Part shown: positions 6,172 through 11,042 of the stretch, in pieces
How positions within the stretch are numbered: position 1 is the stretch's first letter
How the letters are laid out: each line of letters starts with the position of its first letter
Assembly: GCA_030829155.1 (NCBI GenBank)
Contig: JAURBD010000048.1
Location: 1-11,042, forward strand
Origin: Flavobacteriaceae bacterium
GTDB taxonomy: Bacteria > Bacteroidota > Bacteroidia > Flavobacteriales > Flavobacteriaceae
Direction of reading: 5' to 3'
Length of the DNA stretch: 11,042 bases
Made by a program: the position numbers and the translations under genes
Notes under the pieces: generated by a model
The model's input: the letters and a program-made list of their open reading frames with translations, nothing else
The model's database searches: none
What the model was told of the DNA's origin: nothing

Positions 6172-7149
6172 ATGAAAAAACCTATTCTTTCCATATTTAC
6201 ATTCTTTTTATTTTGGTCTGTTATAGGACAAAAAACCATTGGATCTGTTGAGCGTTTGGATGACGAAATCAATAACTTAATTCCTTCTAAAGCTGTAATA
6301 GAGGTTTTAGCAGATGGTTTTAACTGGGCGGAGGGACCTGTTTGGGTTCCTGAATTAAATGGACTCCTTTTTACTGATGTCCCTGAAAACAAAATGTACT
6401 TATGGAAAGAAGCCGAAGGGCTTTCTCTATACCTTAATCCAAGTGGATATACTGCATATGCTCCCAATGTAAAAAAGAGTGGGGCAAATGGCTTAATTCT
6501 GGACCCAAAAGGAAATCTCATTATTGCTCAACACGGTGATCGTAGAATCGCTTTAATTGAAAAACCTCTTAATAAACCTGGGGCTTTCAAAACAATAATC
6601 GATCGTTTTAAGGGAAAACGTTTTAACAGTCCCAACGATTTAATTCTTTCTAAAAATGGTGACCTCTACTTTACAGATCCTCCTTATGGTTTGTCTGGAG
6701 ATGAAGATCCCTTAAAAGAAATTCAAACCAATGGTGTTTACAAGTTAGATGCCAAAGGAAATCTTTCTCAAATTTATTCTGATTTAAACCGTCCAAATGG
6801 TTTGGCTCTTTCTAAAGATGAGTGCATTTTATATGTGGCAAATTCTGACCCTAAAAAAAACTTATGGTTAGCTCTTTCACTAAAAAACGGGACCGTTTTA
6901 AATGAGCGAGTGTTTTTTGACGCAACAAATAAAAAGGGTATTGGCTTTGCTGATGGTATGAAAGTTCATAGCAAAGGATATGTGTTTGCAACAGGGCCAG
7001 GAGGAGTTTTAATTTTTACTCCTAAAGGGAAACATTTGGGAACAATAAGGACAAAGGTTGCTACTGCGAATTGTGCTTTTAACTTAGACGAAAGTATGTT
7101 ATATATGACTTCTGATAATATTTTGGCTCGAATTCATTTAAAACAATAA
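6172..7149 (+). CDS. Secreted SMP-30/gluconolactonase-family lactonase
   Basis: This 325-residue six-bladed beta-propeller enzyme carries an N-terminal signal peptide (MKKPILSIFTFFLFWSVIGQ, cut near 20), so it acts in the periplasm. Family motifs are WAEGPVW (52-58, metal ligand Glu54), GANGL (104-108), SPNDL (153-157), RPNGLALS (207-214, Asn209) and FADGM (259-263, Asp261). Glu54, Asn209 and Asp261 correspond to the divalent-metal site of SMP-30, with Asn155 near the substrate. The family hydrolyses sugar lactones such as glucono-1,5-lactone and, in some members, other esters; the true substrate is not evident here. The start is the ATG at 6172, four bases after the SulP stop, so it belongs to the same operon. 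The MBL-fold hydrolase gene follows after six bases. Confidence 0.9.
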   Translation: MKKPILSIFTFFLFWSVIGQKTIGSVERLDDEINNLIPSKAVIEVLADGFNWAEGPVWVPELNGLLFTDVPENKMYLWKEAEGLSLYLNPSGYTAYAPNVKKSGANGLILDPKGNLIIAQHGDRRIALIEKPLNKPGAFKTIIDRFKGKRFNSPNDLILSKNGDLYFTDPPYGLSGDEDPLKEIQTNGVYKLDAKGNLSQIYSDLNRPNGLALSKDECILYVANSDPKKNLWLALSLKNGTVLNERVFFDATNKKGIGFADGMKVHSKGYVFATGPGGVLIFTPKGKHLGTIRTKVATANCAFNLDESMLYMTSDNILARIHLKQ

Positions 7150-7155
7150 CCGCTT

Positions 7156-8010
7156 ATGAAGTTATATGCAATTGAAACGGGAAATTTTATGCTTGACGGC
7201 GGAGCGATGTTCGGTGTTGTTCCTAAACCACTCTGGGAAAAAACCAATCCATCAGATGGTAAAAATAGAATTAAAATGGCCGCGAGGTCACTTCTGATAG
7301 AAAATGGAAATAAACTTATTTTGATTGATACGGGAATGGGTAATAAACAGTCTGAGAAATTCTATGGACATTATTCCCTTTGGGGTGACCATTCGCTTGA
7401 TAAATCTCTAAAAAAAGTAGGGTTTCATCGAGAAGACATTACCGATGTTTTTTTAACCCACCTTCATTTTGACCACTGTGGTGGTGCAATTCATTACAAT
7501 TCAAAAGGAAATTTAGAGCCTGCATTTAAAAATGCTAACTTTTGGTCACATCTAAATCATTGGGAATGGGCAACCAACCCAAACAGCAGAGAAAAAGCTT
7601 CATTTCTTCCTGAAAACATTCTTCCTATAAAAGAGAGTGGACAATTAAATCTTATAAAGGGATCTGATAGACAATTAAGCACACCTTTAGGTTTTGACGT
7701 GCTAGTGATGGATGGTCACACCGAAAAACAAATGTTGCCTCTAATTCAATATCAAGGAAAAACTATTGTTTTTGCTGCGGACCTAATTCCAACTGTTGGG
7801 CACTTACCCATTCCTTATATAATGGGTTATGATACACGTCCTTTGTTAACTTTGAAAGAAAAAGCTTCTTTTTTGAATCGAGCATTAAAAAACAATTATT
7901 TGCTCTTTTTGGAGCATGATGCCCAAAATGAACTTGTGGAGCTCGTGGAAACTAATAAAGGAGTTCGTTTTAAAGAAAGTTTTCTGATTAAAGACTATTT
8001 TATGTCTTAG
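7156..8010 (+). CDS. MBL-fold metallo-hydrolase (YtnP/lactonase-like)
   Basis: This 284-residue cytoplasmic protein has no signal peptide. The metallo-beta-lactamase signature HLHFDH lies at 102-107 (His102, His104, Asp106, His107). The remaining ligands are His188 in MDGHTE, Asp209 in FAADL and His254 in LEHDA, giving a complete two-metal site. The opening (ETGNFMLDGGAMFGVVPK) and the line LILIDTGMG (54-62) are typical of the subgroup that includes YtnP-type N-acyl homoserine lactonases and methyl parathion hydrolase-like enzymes. Chemistry is expected to be metal-dependent hydrolysis of a lactone or ester, but subgroup membership alone does not prove it. It starts at ATG 7156, six bases after the SMP-30 gene, so two lactonase-type families sit side by side, one exported and one cytoplasmic. 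Confidence 0.9.
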   Translation: MKLYAIETGNFMLDGGAMFGVVPKPLWEKTNPSDGKNRIKMAARSLLIENGNKLILIDTGMGNKQSEKFYGHYSLWGDHSLDKSLKKVGFHREDITDVFLTHLHFDHCGGAIHYNSKGNLEPAFKNANFWSHLNHWEWATNPNSREKASFLPENILPIKESGQLNLIKGSDRQLSTPLGFDVLVMDGHTEKQMLPLIQYQGKTIVFAADLIPTVGHLPIPYIMGYDTRPLLTLKEKASFLNRALKNNYLLFLEHDAQNELVELVETNKGVRFKESFLIKDYFMS

Positions 8011-8050
8011 TTTGTTAATTTTACCCCTGTCTCATCGTTAAACCATACTT

Positions 8051-9865
8051 ATGAAACAAGTTATTTTAGTTCTCGTTGGCTTTTTATCAACTTCTATTTC
8101 TGCTCAATACTGGCAACAAGAAGTAGATTACACCATGTCTGTTCGTTTGGACACGGAAACGGCCATATATAAGGGAACTCAAAAATTGATTTATACCAAC
8201 AATTCACCTGAAACTTTAAAAAAGATTTTCTATCACTTGTATTTTAATGCTTTTCAGCCAGAAAGCGACATGGCTATTCGACTTAAAAACGGAGGTGATA
8301 AAAACCGAAGATTCGAGATAAGTTTGGACACTTTATCCGCAGATCAAAGCGGGTACCTTAAGGTTTCTAATTTAAAGCAAGATGGAAAACCGGTTCAAAC
8401 AAAAGAGTCTGGAACTATTTTAGAAGTTACCCTAAATGAACCGCTAACCTCAGGACAATCTACTGTTTTGGAATTGGAGTTTGAAGGTCATGTTCCTGAT
8501 GTAATTCGCCGTGCCGGGAAAAACTCTAAAGAAGGGGTTGCTTTTTCTATGGCACAATGGTATCCCAAGCTTTCGGAATACGATGTTGACGGCTGGAATA
8601 CAGACCCTTACACAGGTAGAGAGTTTTATGGTGTTTGGGGAAATTTTGATGTGAAAATTACTCTGAACAAAGACTTTACTGTTGGCGGTAGTGGTTATCT
8701 TCAAAATGCAGGTGAAATTGGAAAAGGATACAGTGATCGTAAACGGTCAAAATCTAAAAAAGGAGAAATCACTTGGCATTTCATAGCTCCAGGTGTCCAC
8801 GACTTTACATTTGCTGCAGACCCGGATTACATTCATGACATTTATCCTGGTCCAAACAATGTTGATCTTCATTTTTTCTACAAAAACGACCCTGAAATCA
8901 TTGAAAATTGGAAAAAACTTCAACCAATTACTGCTGAGTTAATGGAATATTTTAACGATAAAATTGGTCCCTATCCATACAAGCAATATTCTGTAATTCA
9001 AGGAGGTGATGGTGGTATGGAATATGCAATGTGCACGCTTATTACTGGTGGACGAAAATTTGGCTCATTAGTGGGTGTAACTGCACATGAGCTTGCTCAT
9101 TCTTGGTTCCAATTTATCTTGGCAACAAACGAAACCAAACACGAGTGGATGGATGAAGGCTTTACAACCTTTATTTCCACCTTAGCAGAAGATGTTGTTT
9201 TAAAAGAAGATAAAATGTTTCCTCTTATGAATTCTTACAGCGGCTATTTGGCTCTTGCAAGCTCAGGGGAAGAACAGCCCCAAACCACAAATGCGAATCG
9301 ATATCATTTTAACAACGCATATGAAAGCACAGCCTACAATAAAGGAGCGGTATTTCTTAGCCAACTGGGTTACATTATCGGAACCGATAAGCTGTTTAAA
9401 GCCTTAAAAGCTTACTACAACGAGTACAAATTTAAACATCCCGTTCCAAATGATATCAGAAGAATAGCTGAGCGCGTTTCTGGAATCCAGCTGCGGTGGT
9501 ATTTGACTGATTGGACACAAACAACAAACAAAATTGATTATGCCTTGGAAAGCGTTGTTTCGCAAAAATCTGGCACACAAGTCAATTTAAAACGTATTGG
9601 TCTTATGCCAATGCCTTTGGATATTCTAGTCAAGTACAAAGACGGCTCACAAGAATTTTATTATATCCCCATTACCTTAATGCGTGGAGAAAAAGAAAAC
9701 CCTTATGGTGCGCCTTGGAATGTAGAAAAAGATTGGTCGTGGTCTAATCCAAAATATTCTTTTTTAATAGATCGTGAAAAAGAAGACATTGATTTAATCA
9801 TAATTGACCCTACCTACTATATGGCAGACGTTAACCGTGATAACAATACCTTTACCAATGAATAA
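8051..9865 (+). CDS. Secreted M1-family zinc aminopeptidase
   Basis: This 604-residue exported peptidase has a signal peptide ending near SISA-Q (residues 15-19). An N-terminal beta-saddle domain (about 25-265) precedes the gluzincin catalytic domain. GGMEY (321-325) is the substrate-binding exopeptidase loop, in place of the common GAMEN. HELAH (346-350) followed by Glu369 in WMDEGF gives the HExxH-x18-E zinc site. Tyr429 in YNKGAVFL is the likely catalytic tyrosine. The C-terminal part (from about 495) is a short beta domain, so it lacks the large helical domain of classical PepN. Role: removal of N-terminal residues from peptides in the periplasm, possibly for nutrition. It starts 40 bases after the MBL gene, and its last eight bases overlap rnpA. 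Confidence 0.93.
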   Translation: MKQVILVLVGFLSTSISAQYWQQEVDYTMSVRLDTETAIYKGTQKLIYTNNSPETLKKIFYHLYFNAFQPESDMAIRLKNGGDKNRRFEISLDTLSADQSGYLKVSNLKQDGKPVQTKESGTILEVTLNEPLTSGQSTVLELEFEGHVPDVIRRAGKNSKEGVAFSMAQWYPKLSEYDVDGWNTDPYTGREFYGVWGNFDVKITLNKDFTVGGSGYLQNAGEIGKGYSDRKRSKSKKGEITWHFIAPGVHDFTFAADPDYIHDIYPGPNNVDLHFFYKNDPEIIENWKKLQPITAELMEYFNDKIGPYPYKQYSVIQGGDGGMEYAMCTLITGGRKFGSLVGVTAHELAHSWFQFILATNETKHEWMDEGFTTFISTLAEDVVLKEDKMFPLMNSYSGYLALASSGEEQPQTTNANRYHFNNAYESTAYNKGAVFLSQLGYIIGTDKLFKALKAYYNEYKFKHPVPNDIRRIAERVSGIQLRWYLTDWTQTTNKIDYALESVVSQKSGTQVNLKRIGLMPMPLDILVKYKDGSQEFYYIPITLMRGEKENPYGAPWNVEKDWSWSNPKYSFLIDREKEDIDLIIIDPTYYMADVNRDNNTFTNE

Positions 9866-10193
9866 AACGATTACCCTAAATCGACTAAAAGGAAAAGTAA
9901 AAATAAAGACACTTTTTCAAAAAGGCTCCATTCATCGAACTAAAAACTTGTTAATCAGTGTTCTTGAGGCTAATAAAAAAGACAACAGGCTCTATGTTGG
10001 TGTATCTGTGCCCAAAAGAAATTTCAAGCGGGCTGTTGATAGAAACCGTATCAAAAGACAGTTACGAATTGCACTAAAAACAGTCGAAAAAACAATCCCT
10101 TTTGATGGATCTTGTATGTTAATTTTTAACGGACGAAAATCGCCAACGACACATGAGCTTATCAACGAACTAAAAATGTTTTTAAAACCATAG
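9858..10193 (+). CDS. rnpA: Ribonuclease P protein component
   Basis: The 111-residue basic protein is the expected size for RnpA, which helps the RNase P RNA bind precursor tRNA for 5' leader removal. NRLKGKVKIKTLFQKG (8-23) matches the N-terminal family pattern. RLYVGVSVPKR (44-54) leads into the conserved RNR motif KRAVDRNRIKRQLR (57-70), with Arg62, Asn63 and Arg64 at the centre. The frame is open back to 9804, but the ATG at 9858 gives the standard N-terminus, so I chose it. The start lies inside the M1 peptidase gene, overlapping its stop as ATGAATAA, which suggests coupled translation. No rpmH gene is present next to it, unlike in many other phyla. It converges on elaA with 29 bases between. 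Confidence 0.93.
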   Translation: MNKTITLNRLKGKVKIKTLFQKGSIHRTKNLLISVLEANKKDNRLYVGVSVPKRNFKRAVDRNRIKRQLRIALKTVEKTIPFDGSCMLIFNGRKSPTTHELINELKMFLKP

Positions 10194-10222
10194 TTAACTG
10201 GCTAAATTTATGCCTGCTGACT

Positions 10223-10675
10223 TTACAGTTCCTTATGGATCATGGCAATATGAGGAATACCGTCTTCTAAATAGTTCTCGCCTGTTGGTTTAAAATGATG
10301 TTCTTTGTAAAAATTTTCTAAATGCGCTTGAGCTGAAATTTTGATTGGTTTTTGGTCATACGCTTTTTGAGTTGTTTTGATAGAAAAGTCTACCAAACGA
10401 TGGCCTGTTTTATTTCCTCTGTAAGATGGTGAAACAACAATTCTTCCAATAGAGGCATAATTAGGATAAGAAACCCCCCTGTCTAAAATTCTTGCGTAGG
10501 CTACTAATTTTTTGTTTTCGATTCCTAATACATGAATAGAATTTATATCTTTTCCATCTATATCTTGATAGACACAATTTTGTTCAACAACAAAAACTTC
10601 AGAACGAAGTGCATAAATATCATGTAACTCTTGAAGCGAAAGTTTATCAAACTTTTTTTGAAAGAATGATAACAT
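10223..10675 (-). CDS. elaA: ElaA-type GNAT acetyltransferase
   Basis: This 150-residue protein is close to the roughly 153 residues of E. coli ElaA. The N-terminal signature LRSEVFVVEQNCVYQDIDGK (22-41) is characteristic of the ElaA subgroup. Motif A follows as ASIGRIVVSPSYRGNKTGHRLV (73-94), with the acetyl-CoA loop Arg-Gly-Asn-Lys-Thr-Gly (85-90). Motif B is KISAQAHLENFYKEHHF (112-128), and YLEDGIPHIAM (134-144) is the usual C-terminal stretch. The acceptor substrate of ElaA proteins is not known. The start overlaps the upstream rpiB stop (TAATG), so the two genes are cotranscribed leftward. On its other side it faces rnpA tail to tail, and I saw no convincing hairpin in the short gap. Confidence 0.92.
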   Translation of the reverse strand: MLSFFQKKFDKLSLQELHDIYALRSEVFVVEQNCVYQDIDGKDINSIHVLGIENKKLVAYARILDRGVSYPNYASIGRIVVSPSYRGNKTGHRLVDFSIKTTQKAYDQKPIKISAQAHLENFYKEHHFKPTGENYLEDGIPHIAMIHKEL

Positions 10676-11042
10676 TAAGCAAAGGGTATTTTATTTATTC
10701 GGTTTTGATGTCTACCGCCTTCAAACTCGGTGTTTATGTAAACTTCTACCATTGCAATTGCTTGAAAAATTGAAATGAAGCGAGCTGGTAAACTTAAAAT
10801 ATTAGCATTATTGTGTTGTCTAGCTAAAGCAACAATTTCTTTGTTCCAGCAAAGGGCAGAGCGAATATCTTGATGTTTATTTGCTGTTATAGAAGCACCG
10901 TTCCCACTTCCACAAATAATAATTCCAAGATTTGCTTTTTTTGATGATACGTCTTGAGCAACGGGATGAATAAAATCAGGATAATCTACACTTTCTTCAC
11001 TATCTGTTCCATGATTAATTACCTTATATCTTTTACTCTCTA
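10675..11042 (-). CDS. rpiB: Ribose 5-phosphate isomerase B, C-terminal part (partial)
   Basis: The minus strand reads without a stop from the window edge to TAA at 10675-10677, giving 121 residues. About 20-25 N-terminal residues lie outside the window, judging from the usual length near 145. Family landmarks are clear: VDYPDFIHPVA; the catalytic cysteine loop IICGSGNGASITANKH; the ALCW segment; the conserved histidine in ARQHNNANIL; and the C-terminal FEGGRHQNRINKI. RpiB interconverts ribose 5-phosphate and ribulose 5-phosphate in the pentose phosphate pathway in the cytoplasm. Its stop codon shares a base with the elaA start, so both probably come from one transcript entering from the right. 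Confidence 0.95.
   Translation of the reverse strand, partial: ESKRYKVINHGTDSEESVDYPDFIHPVAQDVSSKKANLGIIICGSGNGASITANKHQDIRSALCWNKEIVALARQHNNANILSLPARFISIFQAIAMVEVYINTEFEGGRHQNRINKIPFA

Noticed and set aside
6153..6521. Minus-strand ORF of 122 residues
   Set aside because: It lies fully opposite the start of the SMP-30 gene, which has clear family motifs and a signal peptide. The minus-strand protein shows no recognisable domain.
8450..8704. Minus-strand ORFs opposite coding genes (also 733-975, 2160-2387, 3722-3943 and 4622-4849)
   Set aside because: All lie opposite well-supported plus-strand genes and show no domain features, so they are taken as shadows.
9804..9857. N-terminal extension of rnpA
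   Set aside because: It would overlap the peptidase gene by 62 bases and adds residues not found in RnpA proteins.
10194..10222. Bidirectional terminator between rnpA and elaA
   Set aside because: Only short, interrupted complementarities were found (GGC/GCC and AACTG/CAGTT with a long loop) and no T tract, so I do not call one.

Overview
The window looks like chromosomal DNA of a flavobacterium or close relative (Bacteroidota). The DNA is strongly AT-rich and there are few Shine-Dalgarno-like sequences. One promoter fits the Bacteroidota form TTTG-N20-TAnnTTTG. The gene content (rpiB, elaA-type GNAT, rnpA, M1 peptidase, USP plus SulP) is also typical. No IS element, phage gene, CRISPR array, tRNA or rRNA was seen, and gene density and base composition look uniform.

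Layout. Positions 1-75 hold the last 24 codons of an unidentified gene, followed by an AT-rich hairpin that could be its terminator. Genes at 274-1041 (secreted alpha/beta-hydrolase esterase) and 1043-1492 (GNAT acetyltransferase) form a tight pair. The 404-base gap at 1493-1896 holds remnants of a broken reading frame (1552-1825) and a well-formed promoter overlaid by three GTTTATA half-sites. That promoter drives a two-gene module: a small polytopic membrane protein (1897-2472, GTG start) and a winged-helix regulator (2469-2753), overlapping by 4 bases. A PhnA/YjdM-type gene follows (2819-3059), interrupted by an extra base in a G run.

From 3095 to 10193 all genes lie on the plus strand: tandem-domain universal stress protein, SulP-STAS anion transporter with an extra C-terminal domain, secreted SMP-30/gluconolactonase, metallo-beta-lactamase-fold hydrolase, secreted M1 aminopeptidase and rnpA. 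The first four are so tightly packed (8-base overlap, then 4- and 5-base gaps) that they are probably one transcript. The M1 peptidase follows after 40 bases, and rnpA overlaps its end by 8 bases. On the minus strand, converging on rnpA, are an elaA-type acetyltransferase and the C-terminal 121 residues of rpiB, with stop and start overlapping as TAATG.

How the genes may work together (inference): the USP-SulP pair resembles stress- or energy-linked control of anion (bicarbonate or sulfate) uptake. The two following hydrolases both belong to families that contain lactonases. The membrane protein and winged-helix regulator probably form an autoregulated module. The most interesting points are the three-half-site operator, the SulP C-terminal extension, the USP/SulP/lactonase-family operon, and the two broken genes.
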